Counted from the stretch's first letter, positions 16,801-25,770 are shown. The stretch is DNA of 64,000 nucleotides from Lachnospiraceae bacterium (GCA_910576125.1 CAJTHM010000004.1:186001-250000); one strand, 5' to 3'. Notes: generated by a model not told the origin, from the sequence alone. Numbers and translations: made by a program.

Positions 16801-19800
16801 ATACGAGACCGAGCCGCCAGAGGAACGTTTTGAGGTCATCATGACTTCCGATGCGTTCCCAGACCCCGAAGATGCCTTTGCCATCTGGGACAACATCCGA
16901 GAGGAATATTATGCCGCCGATGATGGAACGGTGCTGACCTACCCCACCGAGGAAGCAGCCACGGCAGGGCTTCTGAAAGTGCGGAAAGCCGTATCCGACA
17001 AGGAAGCCGAGGAATGGCTCTATGCGGAGCGTGTCAAGCAAGGTGTAACACCTGCCCCGTCCGAGCCTGCAAAGCAGGACAATTCAGACCTTATCGGCAC
17101 GGAACTCACCATCGACAACCGTCGCTACCTCATTGAGAGAATCGGTGAAATCAGCGGCGACGTCTCCCTGCGTGACATCACGTTCCAGAACAATGTAGGT
17201 TTCCCCATAAACCGAGTGGAAAAAATCGCCTATGTCCGCAGGCTCTTGGAGCAGGGGCAGAAAGAATTACCACCCGAAAAAGGAAATACCGAAGCCCCCA
17301 CCCCGACCACGGCGAAAGCCTCTACCCTTGCCGCTGAACGCCGCAACTACCGCATCACGGACGATGCCCTTGCCGTTGATGCGGCGAGGGCGAACGCAGG
17401 CTTTTCGCCCAAAGAGAAATTCCGAAACAACATGGCGGCGGTCAATCTCCTGCACGAACTGGAGATTGAGAACCGCCTTGCCACGCCCGAAGAACAGGAA
17501 ACCCTTGCCAAGTATGTGGGATGGGGCGGTCTGTCTATGGCGTTTGACAGCAGCAATGCGGCATGGGCGAACGAGTATAAGGAGCTGAAATCCGTCCTCT
17601 CCGATGAGGAATACCGTGCGGCGATGGAATCCACCTTGACGGCGTTCTATACCCCGCCCGTTGTCATCAAGGCGATGTACGAAGCCCTTGACCGCCTTGG
17701 CTTTTCCAAAGGCAACATCTTGGAGCCGTCCTGCGGCGTGGGCAACTTCTTGGGCTTGCTTCCAGACAGCATGGCGGACAGCCGGCTCTACGGCGTGGAG
17801 ATTGACCCGCTCTCTGGAAAGATAGCAAGGCAGCTCTACCAGAGGGCGAGCATCGCCATCGAGGGCTTTGAGGACACCAAGCTCCCAGACAGCCACTTTG
17901 ACGTGGTGCTTGGCAACGTGCCGTTCGGGGAATTCAAGGTGGACGACAGCCGCTACAATGCCCAGAAGTTCCTAATCCACGACTATTTTTTCGCAAAGGC
18001 TCTGGATAAGGTACGCATGGGCGGCGTGGTGATGTTCATCACTTCCAAGGGAACGATGGACAAGGCAAGCCCAGAAGTGCGAAAGTATATCGCCCAGAGA
18101 GCCGAGCTTCTGGGAGCAATAAGACTTCCAGACAACACGTTCCGAGCCAACGCAGGCACGGAGGTCACAAGCGACATCCTTATTTTACAAAAGCGTGACC
18201 GAGTGATTGATACAGAGCCAGACTGGATTTACCTTGACACCAATGAAAACGGCATTACCATGAACAGCTATTTTGTGCAGCACCCAGAGATGGTGCTTGG
18301 CACGATGCAGATGGAAAGCACACGCTTCGGCATGGATACCGTCTGCAAAGCGGATAAGGAAAGCCTCCTCTCCGAGCTGCTGCAGGAAGCCGTGGGACGG
18401 ATAAGCGGCGAGATACCAGAGTACGAAAACGAAATCGACCAGATTTCCGATGAGCAGGACAAGTCCATCCCCGCCGACCCCAACGTGCGGAACTTCTCCT
18501 ATGCCCTTGTGGACGGGAAGATTTATTTTCGGGAGAATGACCGCATGACCCCAGCCAGCGCATCCATGACGGCGGAGAACCGCATCAAGGGCTTGCTTGG
18601 CATACGGGACAGTGTACGCAGCCTTATCGAGTACCAGACCAACGACTACCCCGAAGAAATGATAAAGACCGAGCAGGAAACCCTTAACCGCCTCTACGAT
18701 GCCTTTACCGAGAAATACGGTCTTATCAACAGCCGGGGGAACTACCTTGCCTTTGCCGCCGACGAGAGCTACTTCCTCTTATGCTCCCTTGAGGTGCTTG
18801 ACGATGAGGGGAAATTCAAGCGCAAGGCAGATATGTTCACCAAGCGGACGATAAAGCCCCACCGTGAGGTTACGTCCGTAGAGACCGCAAGTGAAGCCCT
18901 GGCACTCTCCATCGGCGAGAAAGCCCGTGTTGACCTCTCCTATATGGCGAAGCTCACGGGCAGGACGCAGGAGGAAATCGTCACGGAATTGCAGGGCGTA
19001 ATCTTCCGTGTGCCGAATACGGAGCCTGCACGGTATGTTGCCGCAGACGAATACCTCTCTGGAAACGTAAGGGAGAAATTGAAAGTTGCGGAGATAGCGG
19101 CGAAGTCCGACCCTGCCCTGTCCCTCAACGTGGAAGCACTAAGGCAGGTCATCCCCAAGGATTTAAGTGCCGCCGAAATCGCCGTCCGTTTAGGCACCAC
19201 ATGGATACCAGAATCCGATATACAGCAGTTCGTGATGGAGCTTTTAACCCCGTCAAGCCACGCCGCAGGCAGGCTAAAGGTACGCTACACCCCCTATAAC
19301 GGCGACTGGTTCATTGAGAACAAGACTTCCGACTTCGGGAACGTCAAGGCGGACAGCACCTACGGCACGAAACGGGCGAGTGCCTACCGCATCATCGAGG
19401 ACACATTAAACCTAAAGGATACCCGCATTTTCGATTATGTTTATGACGAGAACGGCAACAAAAAGGCGGTGTTCAACGCCAAGGAGACCACGGCGGCGCA
19501 GGCAAAGCAGGAGGTGATAAAGCAGGCGTTTGGGGACTGGATATGGAAAGACCCAGAGCGCAGGAACCGCCTTGTCCGCTACTACAACGACACCTTTAAC
19601 TCCGTGCGACCCCGTGAATATGACGGGCGGCACATCACCTTTGGCGGCATCAGCCCAGAAATCAAGCTGCGCCCCCACCAAGTAAACGCCATCGCCCACA
19701 TCCTCTACGGCGGCAACACGCTCCTTGCCCACAAGGTAGGGGCAGGCAAGACCTTTGAGATGGTAGCCGCCGCACAGGAAAGCAAGCGGTTAGGCTTGTG

Positions 19801-22138
19801 CCAGAAATCCATGTTTGTCGTCCCCAACCACCTTGTCGGGCAGTGGGCTTCCGAGTATTTACGGCTCTATCCCAGTGCCAACATCCTCGTCACCACCAAG
19901 CAGGATTTTGAGACCGCCAACCGCAAGAAGTTCTGCGGCAGGATTGCCACGGGGGATTATGATGCCGTGATTATCGGGCATTCGCAGTTCGAGAAAATCC
20001 AGATGAGCGAGGAACGCCAGAGGGAGCAGCTCCAACAGCAGCTCAACGATATCGAGATGGGCATTGACGAGATACAGAAGTCCCACGGCGAGCAGTTCAC
20101 GGTAAAGCAGCTCATGAAAACCAGAAAGGCTATCGAAGCCAAGCTAAAGAAGCTCAACGACACGAAAAGAAAGGATACGGTGATAGATTTTGAGCAGTTA
20201 GGCGTTGACAGGCTTTTTATAGATGAGAGCCATTTTTACAAAAACCTGTACCTCTACACCAAGATGCGGAACGTGGGCGGCATCGCCCAGACCGAAGCCC
20301 AGAAGTCAAGCGACCTCTTTATGAAATGCCGCTATCTGGACGAGATAACGGGCAACCGTGGCACGGTTTTCGCCACGGGGACGCCCATCTCGAACTCAAT
20401 GGTAGAGATGTACTCCGTCCAGAGGTACTTGCAGTATGACACCCTTGCGAGGAACGGCTTGCAGCATTTTGACGCATGGGCTTCCACCTTTGGGGAGACC
20501 GTCACGGCTCTGGAGCTTGCCCCAGAGGGTACGAACTACCGAGCCAAGACGAGGTTTGCGAAATTCTACAACCTGCCAGAGCTAATGCAGATGTTCCGAG
20601 AAGTGGCGGACATCCAGACCGCCGACATGTTAAAGCTCCCCGTACCGAAAGTAAACTACCACAACATCAAGACCAAGCCGAGCGAAATCCAGACGGAAAT
20701 GGTGGCGGGGCTTGCCAAACGAGCCGAGAAAGTAAGGGCAAGGCAAGTCGAGCCGAACATCGACAACATGCTCAAAATCACCAATGACGGGCGCAAGCTG
20801 GCACTCGACCAGAGGATGATAGACCCCATGCTGCCAGACGACCCCGACAGCAAGGTCAACGCCTGCGTGGATAATGTGTACCGCATCTGGGAGGGACACA
20901 CCGACACGAAAGCCGCCCAACTATTGTTCTGCGACCTCTCCACACCGAAAAATGACGGCACTTTCAATGTCTATGATGACATCCGAGAGAAGCTGATTGC
21001 CCGTGGCATCCCCGCCGAGCAGGTGCGTTTCATCCATGAAGCGTCTACCGATGCACAGAAAAAGGAGCTGTTCGGCAAGGTCAGAAGCGGCGAAGTGAGG
21101 GTACTGCTCGGCTCTACCCAGAAGATGGGCGCAGGGACAAACGTGCAGGACAGGCTTGTGGCGATTCATAACCTCGACTGCCCGTGGAGACCCTCGGACT
21201 TGGAACAGCGCCAGGGGAGGGTTGAAAGGCAGGGCAACATGTTCCCAGAGGTGGAAGTCTACCGCTATGTGACCGAGCAGACCTTTGATGCCTACCTCTA
21301 CCAGCTCGTGGAATCCAAGCAGAAATTCATCTCCCAGATAATGACGAGCAAAAGCCCCGTGCGCTCTGCCGAGGACGTGGACGAGGTGGCTCTCTCCTTT
21401 GCGGAGGTAAAAATGCTTGCCACGGGCGACGAGCGTTTCAAGGAAAAGATGGACTTGGATATACAGGTCTCCAAGCTCCGCACCCTAAAGCAGAGCTACC
21501 TTTCCGAGCATTACGACCTTGAGGACAGGATACTGAAACACTTTCCGAGGGAGATAAAGGAGCTTGAGGAACGCATTGAAAGCTACGGCAGTGATGCCGC
21601 CCTTGCCGAGCAGCACAAGCCGCAGGGCGAGGACAAGTTCTGTCCCATGACCCTATGCGGCAAGACCTACGCAGAAAAAGCGGATGCAGGCGAGATGCTC
21701 CTTGCCGCCTGCAAGGAGAACACTTCCCCGCAGCCCGTACCAATCGGCATCTATCGGGGCTTCCAGATGGAGGTCTGGTACGACAGCTTTTACACCCACT
21801 ACTGCCTAAACTTGTGCGGCACGGGAAAATACAAGGTGGAGTTAGGCTCCGATGCCCTTGGGAATCTCACCCGAATCGAGAATGAGCTTGGAAAGCTCCC
21901 TGCCAGACTGGAAGCCGCCAAGACCCGCAAGGCGGAAACTCTGGAGCAGCTTGCCAACGCAAAGACCGAGGTACAGAAGCCCTTTGCCTACGAAGATGAG
22001 CTGAAAGAAAAGACCGACAGGCTCAATCTCCTTAACATTGAGCTGAATCTGGACGAGAAAGATACCCCCGTCATGGATACCGAGCCAGAGCAGGAAACCG
22101 AACCGCCCGAAAAGAAAACGCCGAGCCGTGAGCGGTAA
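13865..22138 (+). CDS. Giant DNA methylase / SNF2-type helicase of the ICE
   Basis: A 2757-aa cytosolic protein. ATG 13865 is correctly spaced from AAGGAGGTG. The N-terminal ~110 residues resemble ArdC/LtrC-type domains (FDEQLLIYAQRP, WVNKDSKGIAVFD). Residues ~279-397 are low-complexity and are overlapped by TnpV in another frame. Residues ~1270-1420 carry an N6-adenine methylase core: SAM motif LEPSCGVGNFLG (~1286) and NVPFGEF (~1348), a variant of the NPPF catalytic box. Residues ~1930-2470 carry a SNF2-like motor: Walker A AHKVGAGKT (~1955), a DESH box (~2117), GSTQKMGAGTNVQDR (~2415) and RQGRVERQGN (~2448). Such proteins probably protect or process incoming element DNA; this is family-based inference. 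It is the largest gene in the element. Confidence 0.9.
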   Translation: MAAKYQLITELYQRTGVTVTRNPQAWQGFLSSACRNYKCRFDEQLLIYAQRPDAVAVTTIEVWNRLFKRWVNKDSKGIAVFDTKGRRNTLKYYFDVSDTHEGYYGSRAVPIWQMDGRYEQAVMERLSDRFGEVERDGLAGVLMETAKNAVEDNLQDYTAQLKDYVEGSFLEGLDDYNIEVMYRELAANSVAYMLMTRCGIDAAEYFDREDFGAIVNFNTPQTLNAIGIATSDIAEMALREISQTIRNVQTAERDQKRTFAQQYQIRYDSGRKQPERSENNERNHLHEAGRLPYTRPHITDRARASAWQVRFDAQGLSGEAQEGDVPQPADIGQAERTPAPDRAGGTFQTGAADKAALQGAGRDGGTERESTDAVGAGDERHPQPSRGNDSGRADLPVESEPAGGGQRSVATEEKVRANLPTVDEQIEMMVEAEDMRNESAGKSSASPSLGGDYSQEDIDSILTKGSGFQDSKYRIYRQFQKQEDSKSNIDFLKREYGIGSGSYHFSDGRSGHFEFGSKGFSIDRETVLTWSKAEKRLRELIKNNRYFSPKEKDRYADYLEGISAPQYEIDSQRKAARQRFIDAHRDLPPADKRDTLSLRLSDFIRDLDGYEKNLLENVGRTDFGGMTTEQMEQALSDPAAVQQLIDFLALVQGKTSSVYSRSNAWRFTQELTELYPLCYLYHEGDVVYIGADKYEISDLGEDAVSLRNPEFPLFGTEMSRAEFEEKLRENPMNDHLKTVITEKQETRSPAEGKENTEKKETEAPTEEKPDSITFSISFSEHPAFYDKQLNDRYTDLSFALGNKLLGVLDEKQHRERLDKSKGVGWYKKTDFEITAVVGGEEFNYEGRFDIGDGEGDLIAHIRNFYDYYLSPECPFIPEWKRQGEDYYQEKIENLRFGHDTLLPFLMQNTELTPEDEKLLTEIMATEADWNRKAENKAQPEETKAAEENPVEETPAEPTPAEVDSAVDEMLAFAERIAAQYETEPPEERFEVIMTSDAFPDPEDAFAIWDNIREEYYAADDGTVLTYPTEEAATAGLLKVRKAVSDKEAEEWLYAERVKQGVTPAPSEPAKQDNSDLIGTELTIDNRRYLIERIGEISGDVSLRDITFQNNVGFPINRVEKIAYVRRLLEQGQKELPPEKGNTEAPTPTTAKASTLAAERRNYRITDDALAVDAARANAGFSPKEKFRNNMAAVNLLHELEIENRLATPEEQETLAKYVGWGGLSMAFDSSNAAWANEYKELKSVLSDEEYRAAMESTLTAFYTPPVVIKAMYEALDRLGFSKGNILEPSCGVGNFLGLLPDSMADSRLYGVEIDPLSGKIARQLYQRASIAIEGFEDTKLPDSHFDVVLGNVPFGEFKVDDSRYNAQKFLIHDYFFAKALDKVRMGGVVMFITSKGTMDKASPEVRKYIAQRAELLGAIRLPDNTFRANAGTEVTSDILILQKRDRVIDTEPDWIYLDTNENGITMNSYFVQHPEMVLGTMQMESTRFGMDTVCKADKESLLSELLQEAVGRISGEIPEYENEIDQISDEQDKSIPADPNVRNFSYALVDGKIYFRENDRMTPASASMTAENRIKGLLGIRDSVRSLIEYQTNDYPEEMIKTEQETLNRLYDAFTEKYGLINSRGNYLAFAADESYFLLCSLEVLDDEGKFKRKADMFTKRTIKPHREVTSVETASEALALSIGEKARVDLSYMAKLTGRTQEEIVTELQGVIFRVPNTEPARYVAADEYLSGNVREKLKVAEIAAKSDPALSLNVEALRQVIPKDLSAAEIAVRLGTTWIPESDIQQFVMELLTPSSHAAGRLKVRYTPYNGDWFIENKTSDFGNVKADSTYGTKRASAYRIIEDTLNLKDTRIFDYVYDENGNKKAVFNAKETTAAQAKQEVIKQAFGDWIWKDPERRNRLVRYYNDTFNSVRPREYDGRHITFGGISPEIKLRPHQVNAIAHILYGGNTLLAHKVGAGKTFEMVAAAQESKRLGLCQKSMFVVPNHLVGQWASEYLRLYPSANILVTTKQDFETANRKKFCGRIATGDYDAVIIGHSQFEKIQMSEERQREQLQQQLNDIEMGIDEIQKSHGEQFTVKQLMKTRKAIEAKLKKLNDTKRKDTVIDFEQLGVDRLFIDESHFYKNLYLYTKMRNVGGIAQTEAQKSSDLFMKCRYLDEITGNRGTVFATGTPISNSMVEMYSVQRYLQYDTLARNGLQHFDAWASTFGETVTALELAPEGTNYRAKTRFAKFYNLPELMQMFREVADIQTADMLKLPVPKVNYHNIKTKPSEIQTEMVAGLAKRAEKVRARQVEPNIDNMLKITNDGRKLALDQRMIDPMLPDDPDSKVNACVDNVYRIWEGHTDTKAAQLLFCDLSTPKNDGTFNVYDDIREKLIARGIPAEQVRFIHEASTDAQKKELFGKVRSGEVRVLLGSTQKMGAGTNVQDRLVAIHNLDCPWRPSDLEQRQGRVERQGNMFPEVEVYRYVTEQTFDAYLYQLVESKQKFISQIMTSKSPVRSAEDVDEVALSFAEVKMLATGDERFKEKMDLDIQVSKLRTLKQSYLSEHYDLEDRILKHFPREIKELEERIESYGSDAALAEQHKPQGEDKFCPMTLCGKTYAEKADAGEMLLAACKENTSPQPVPIGIYRGFQMEVWYDSFYTHYCLNLCGTGKYKVELGSDALGNLTRIENELGKLPARLEAAKTRKAETLEQLANAKTEVQKPFAYEDELKEKTDRLNLLNIELNLDEKDTPVMDTEPEQETEPPEKKTPSRER
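14703..15056 (+). CDS. tnpV: TnpV-like transposon protein nested inside the helicase gene
   Basis: A 117-aa protein lying entirely within the helicase gene in the +1 frame. ATG 14703 has AAAGGAGCGAG upstream. The sequence MSEITYTKQDDYLIPDLTLP, LGRYALMHRDYLEKHKR, TSGRLNAHLHQTEQAALSRL and MQWVQAMNAIHSQAEEMIL is the TnpV family pattern. The overlapping helicase frame here encodes a Gly/Arg/Ala/Gln-rich linker without family motifs, so TnpV is the constrained frame. TnpV function is not established; it accompanies recombinases of Tn4451-like and Tn1549-like elements. See the finding on overprinting. Confidence 0.8.
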   Translation: MSEITYTKQDDYLIPDLTLPTEPELPLGRYALMHRDYLEKHKRVTFLNLLTSGRLNAHLHQTEQAALSRLELLTKQLSKEQGVTEELKEKAPMQWVQAMNAIHSQAEEMILDELIYQ

Positions 22139-22217
22139 ATTTGCCGTTTGCACATTTGTATTGCAGGATTCTGGGCAGTATAATAGGTGGCGATAAGAAA
22201 AATCGGAGGTGAGGAAA

Positions 22218-22547
22218 ATGTCTGATACGTTCAGATTTGAGACTTTTGTAGACGTCCACGGCAGCATCTTCAACGAATATCTAAGCTCTGTCACCGCCAA
22301 GCTGTCACGGGAGGACAAGGAATACCAAGCCCTGCAAGCCAAGATTGAGGGAATCTATGGGAAGTATCCCAAGGTCTTAGGCGTGTTCGACAGTGAGACG
22401 GAAAGTGAATTGACCGAGGAAGAATGTGCGGCTCTCATTGAAGTAATGGAGCTTAAGAACCAGCTCACGGACATGGAGATGCAGGCGGTGTACTTCCGTG
22501 GCTGCTATGACAGCGTGGGGTATCTGAAAAAAGCAGGGATTTTATGA
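22218..22547 (+). CDS. Conserved hypothetical ICE protein
   Basis: A 109-aa acidic protein starting at ATG 22218 (CGGAGGTGAGG upstream). It begins MSDTFRFETFVDVHGSIFNE, then LSSVTAKLSREDKEYQALQA and YPKVLGVFDSETESELTEEE, and closes with an amphipathic helix and YFRGCYDSVGYLKKAGIL. It looks like an all-helical accessory protein; the function is unknown. It is the last backbone gene before the AT-rich insertion at 22.6-24.2 kb and is followed by a terminator-like hairpin. Confidence 0.6.
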   Translation: MSDTFRFETFVDVHGSIFNEYLSSVTAKLSREDKEYQALQAKIEGIYGKYPKVLGVFDSETESELTEEECAALIEVMELKNQLTDMEMQAVYFRGCYDSVGYLKKAGIL

Positions 22548-22566
22548 CGGACTGAACCAAAGAAAG

Positions 22567-22599
22567 GACGGCGTTGGCGTGGAGCTGATGCCGTCTTTT
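22567..22599 (+). terminator. Probable terminator
   Basis: GACGGC (22567-22572) pairs with GCCGTC (22590-22595) and is followed by four T. The loop is long (17 nt), so it is weaker than other terminators here. Confidence 0.5.
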
Positions 22600-22665
22600 A
22601 CATATCCAAGAGGTAGAAAATTTTATGGGTATGTGGTATTATTCTAAGTGTGGAGGTGGTGAGCT

Positions 22666-23514
22666 ATGTATATAGATACTCATACAAAAGAAGCGATGGA
22701 AAAATCCATCTGCTCGTATCTTTGTATCAACCCTAAAGACTTGTGTGATTTGTTTGACATTGCAGGAAGCGAAGCCCAACAAGAAAAATTCATTGATGGA
22801 GATAAACTAAATAGTGTATTAAATTCTTTTATAGACGCACATATGCCAGAGACCTTAATTGATGAGGTGTTATTTTTTCATTTGAGCCGAAGATTAAATG
22901 CTGCTGAAAACTGTAATGCAGGAAACAATCTGTTTGATTTGCTGTCAACAGAAAATGCAATGTCGCTTTTTTTAAAAGAACATGATGTAGAATTTGAAGT
23001 ATGCGATAGGCATTTGAATCTGATTTATAAGGGAAAGGAAGTATCGCTCGAAGATACAAACAGAGAGCATATCCCATATTTGCGGTGGCGTTTTGGGCAT
23101 AATGCGAACAGAATAGATTTCTGCTTTAATGGTTTTTTGCTTAAGGATTTATTGTATCGTAACAGCTATGCAAGGGAGCTTTACGATGTACCAGAGTTTA
23201 TAGGCAGGTTGGCAACATTTTTGAAGCGTAGAGATATTGGAACAGATTTCTTTGAAAATAGTAGGTATTATTGCCTTGAGTATCGTATTCCGTTAGAAAG
23301 AATCATGTTTGATGATGATGAAAAATTAGAAACAGAAAAGAAAGCAAGATATCTGCTCAATCAAATTTTGAATCGGCTATATGAGTACCATACATCCAAT
23401 ATTAGATATATGTTTGACCACGATAATCCAATAATAAGATTGACTGATAGTGATACGATGGATGAGAAATACTATGTTTCAAAGGAAGAAATAACTTGGG
23501 ACATGCTTGGATAG
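22666..23514 (+). CDS. Hypothetical cargo protein
   Basis: A 282-aa protein with GGAGGTGGTGAGCT before ATG 22666. I recognise no domain. Visible features are a helical N-terminus (TKEAMEKSICSYLCINPKDL), a central segment with charged and aromatic residues (YLRWRFGHNANRIDFCFNGF), FIGRLATFLKRRDIGTDFFE and a C-terminal acidic end. There are no signal peptide or membrane helices. Codon use is AT-rich compared with the surrounding conjugative genes, and the gene is inserted between backbone genes together with 23561. The pair looks like an acquired two-gene cargo module, with defence function possible but unproven. Confidence 0.6.
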   Translation: MYIDTHTKEAMEKSICSYLCINPKDLCDLFDIAGSEAQQEKFIDGDKLNSVLNSFIDAHMPETLIDEVLFFHLSRRLNAAENCNAGNNLFDLLSTENAMSLFLKEHDVEFEVCDRHLNLIYKGKEVSLEDTNREHIPYLRWRFGHNANRIDFCFNGFLLKDLLYRNSYARELYDVPEFIGRLATFLKRRDIGTDFFENSRYYCLEYRIPLERIMFDDDEKLETEKKARYLLNQILNRLYEYHTSNIRYMFDHDNPIIRLTDSDTMDEKYYVSKEEITWDMLG

Positions 23515-23560
23515 ATGCTGATTTTATAATCCAAGAAATTTTATAGGAGTGAATATTGGC

Positions 23561-24196
23561 ATGATGATGGATTGGAATTTCTGGTTTTCTGTAATAACTG
23601 CTATTGTCGCTGTTATTGCTCTAATACAGACGAAACAGCAGATTAAGTTGAGCAACAAGCAGCACTTATTTGATAAACGTGTTGAACATTATCTTATAGC
23701 AAAAGGTCTGATGCAGCTACATGAAACCAATCAGATTCTTTTGATAAATAAAAAGGATGAGCCTGTACTTGCGATGGACTTTATCTTTGCACAGATGACG
23801 AATAATACCTATTTAGAGAAAATCACTGATGTAATAGCCCATCCGTTAGAGCAGCCATATCATAAAGAATTCTTAGTTAAAATGGAAACGCTGAAAGATG
23901 CTTCCATTAAAATTAAATACATATTTAATGGTAAAGCTGCTATTCTTCTTGGAGATTATGTTTTACGTTATCAAGAGCTATTATTTAAGATGTACCAATA
24001 TCAAATTCTATTAAAGAATATGGATAAAGCATCTCAAGATTTCAGACTGACGATTGAAGAAGCGCAAAAAACGGTGGATGAAAAGCACCATCGGGAAGAA
24101 TTACAGAAAGCCATTGATAATTTAAAGCAGGCTTATAATGCACTGAAAAAAGAAAAAGTCGAGGAAAAGATTGAAAAGCAAATAAGATTGAAGTAA
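23561..24196 (+). CDS. Hypothetical membrane-anchored coiled-coil protein
   Basis: A 211-aa protein. ATG 23561 follows TAGGAGTG; GTG 23549 lies within that site. The N-terminus is one transmembrane helix (FWFSVITAIVAVIALIQTKQ), immediately followed by KLSNKQHLFDKRVEHYLIAK. The rest is helical with a C-terminal coiled coil rich in K/E (LKKEKVEEKIEKQIRLK). The layout (short outer end, one TM helix, long cytoplasmic helix bundle) is common among small membrane effectors of unknown role. It is AT-rich like 22666, sits 46 nt behind it, and probably forms a unit with it. Confidence 0.55.
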   Translation: MMMDWNFWFSVITAIVAVIALIQTKQQIKLSNKQHLFDKRVEHYLIAKGLMQLHETNQILLINKKDEPVLAMDFIFAQMTNNTYLEKITDVIAHPLEQPYHKEFLVKMETLKDASIKIKYIFNGKAAILLGDYVLRYQELLFKMYQYQILLKNMDKASQDFRLTIEEAQKTVDEKHHREELQKAIDNLKQAYNALKKEKVEEKIEKQIRLK

Positions 24197-24284
24197 ATAA
24201 TGGATGTTGAATCTACATAGCCGAGAGGTTTTCTCCACCGAAAGCCCCTCGGCTAAATCTATTTCTGGAGGTGATTTTATTTGA

Positions 24285-25262
24285 ATGGGAAGTAACCGCT
24301 ACGTTCAGTTTGACCCCGCCGTGATTGAGCAGGCACGGCAAATCGACCTGCTCTCCTACCTGCAACGGTACGAGCCTGGCAACCTAAAGCGTGTAGCAGG
24401 CAACGTCTACTGCACAAGGGAACACGACAGCTTGAAGATTTCCAACGGCAAATGGTACTGGTGGTCACGGGGCTTCGGCGGCTTCTCCGCCCTCGACTAT
24501 CTGATGAAAGTGCGGGAACTTGGCTTTGTGGAAGCCGTGCAGACCCTCACGGGGGACATGGGCGACTGGAAGCCGCCACCCCCTGCCGTGAAAAAGGACG
24601 AGCCGAAAGTGCTGCTCCTGCCGCCAAAAAATAAGGACAGCGACAGGGTTTTACAGTACCTTTTCGGGCGTGGCATCGACTACGCCATCGTGCAGGACTG
24701 CATCGCAGACGGCACAATCTATGAGAGTGCCGACTACCACAACGCCGTTTTTATCGGAAAGGATGAAAGCGGAAACCCTAAGTATGCCGCCTGCCGTGGC
24801 ACGATGGGGAGCTTCAAGCGGGACGCATCGGGCAGCGACAAGCGGTATTCGTTCCGGCTTCTGGCAAGGGAGCCGACCAATACCGTGCATTTATTTGAAG
24901 CCGCCATTGATGTGCTGTCCTACGCCACCTACCTTAAATGCGAGGGAAAGGACTATAAGGCGGCAAACCTGCTCTCTCTGTCGGGCGTGTACCAGCCCAA
25001 AAAGGAGCTTGCAGAGAGCAAAATCCCTATTGCACTTACCACATTCCTCAACGCTCATCCCCAGATAAAGACCATATGCCTGCATCTGGATAACGACAAG
25101 GCAGGGCGTATGTGTACCGCTGCCTTAAAAGAATTATTGCAGAAAAACTATCAAATCGTTGACGCACCGCCGCCAGTCGGCAAGGATGTCAACGATTTTT
25201 TATTGTCCTATCTGGGGATTGCAAGGCAGAAGCCGAGCCGTGAAAGGGGGGATGCCCGTTGA
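24285..25262 (+). CDS. DUF3991/TOPRIM-domain protein
   Basis: A 325-aa primase-like protein. ATG 24285 has CTGGAGGTG 11 nt upstream. The N-terminus resembles the DUF3991 segment (IDLLSYLQRYEPGNLKRVAG, NGKWYWWSRGFGGFSALDYL, a zinc-less primase-type fold), followed after ~residue 180 by TOPRIM strands (VHLFEAAIDVLSYATYLK with the E, and CLHLDNDKAGRMC with the DxD-like pair). Proteins of this class may prime replacement-strand synthesis after conjugative transfer. It restarts the backbone after the cargo insertion and leads into the mobilization genes. Confidence 0.8.
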   Translation: MGSNRYVQFDPAVIEQARQIDLLSYLQRYEPGNLKRVAGNVYCTREHDSLKISNGKWYWWSRGFGGFSALDYLMKVRELGFVEAVQTLTGDMGDWKPPPPAVKKDEPKVLLLPPKNKDSDRVLQYLFGRGIDYAIVQDCIADGTIYESADYHNAVFIGKDESGNPKYAACRGTMGSFKRDASGSDKRYSFRLLAREPTNTVHLFEAAIDVLSYATYLKCEGKDYKAANLLSLSGVYQPKKELAESKIPIALTTFLNAHPQIKTICLHLDNDKAGRMCTAALKELLQKNYQIVDAPPPVGKDVNDFLLSYLGIARQKPSRERGDAR

Positions 25263-25336
25263 CTGCGTAGGAGGTTTTACCGTTTCCCAAGCCCCAAACC
25301 GACCCAAAACCAAGACCGAAAGCGAGGAAAGAATGA

Positions 25337-25627
25337 TTGAAAAAGTATGAAGTGACCCTCACCGCCCACTACGAAAAGACCGTCTCCGTCTATGCAGACA
25401 GCCCCGAAGAAGCAAGGGAGAAGCTCAAGACCGTCCTTTTTGACACCGACCTTGTGAAGTTTTCCGAAGCGGATTTCGTCTGCGGCGAAGCCGACATTGC
25501 GGACGCAGACAAGACCGAAGCCGAAGAAACGGATATCGAGGACGAGTGTCTGGAGCATGAGGAATGTTCGGGATGCCCCTATTACTGCCCCGTGTGTGGA
25601 GAATGTATGTACGAGGACGCAGACTAA
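25337..25627 (+). CDS. DpnD/PcfM-like small protein with C-terminal cysteine cluster
   Basis: A 96-aa acidic protein with TTG 25337 as start (AGCGAGGAAAG upstream). The N-terminal half, KKYEVTLTAHYEKTVSVYAD followed by SPEEAREKLKTVLFDTDLV, matches the short DpnD/PcfM beta-alpha fold seen in conjugative plasmids. The C-terminus adds EECSGCPYYCPVCGECMYED with six cysteines, a likely metal-binding knuckle. The function is unknown. It is the last gene before the candidate oriT. Confidence 0.55.
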   Translation: MKKYEVTLTAHYEKTVSVYADSPEEAREKLKTVLFDTDLVKFSEADFVCGEADIADADKTEAEETDIEDECLEHEECSGCPYYCPVCGECMYEDAD

Positions 25628-25647
25628 GACACGTCTTACCAAGCACT

Positions 25648-25690
25648 GAATTTGGCTAACCAAATTCGCTTGTTAGGGGATGCCCCCTAA
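25648..25690. other. Candidate origin of transfer (oriT)
   Basis: Two adjacent perfect inverted repeats lie in the only intergenic gap just upstream of MobC and relaxase: GAATTTGG/CCAAATTC (25648-25667, 4-nt spacer) and TTAGGGG/CCCCTAA (25673-25690, 4-nt spacer), followed by TACCCC. This arrangement matches how nic regions of MOBP-type systems look. It is inferred from position and symmetry; the nic site is not identified. Confidence 0.5.
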
Positions 25691-25770
25691 TACCCCAAAA
25701 AAGAATGGCATCAAAGGATGCCGCCCTGCCGTGGGCAGCACGGCGGTTAAGAAGAAAGGAGATTCCAAGA

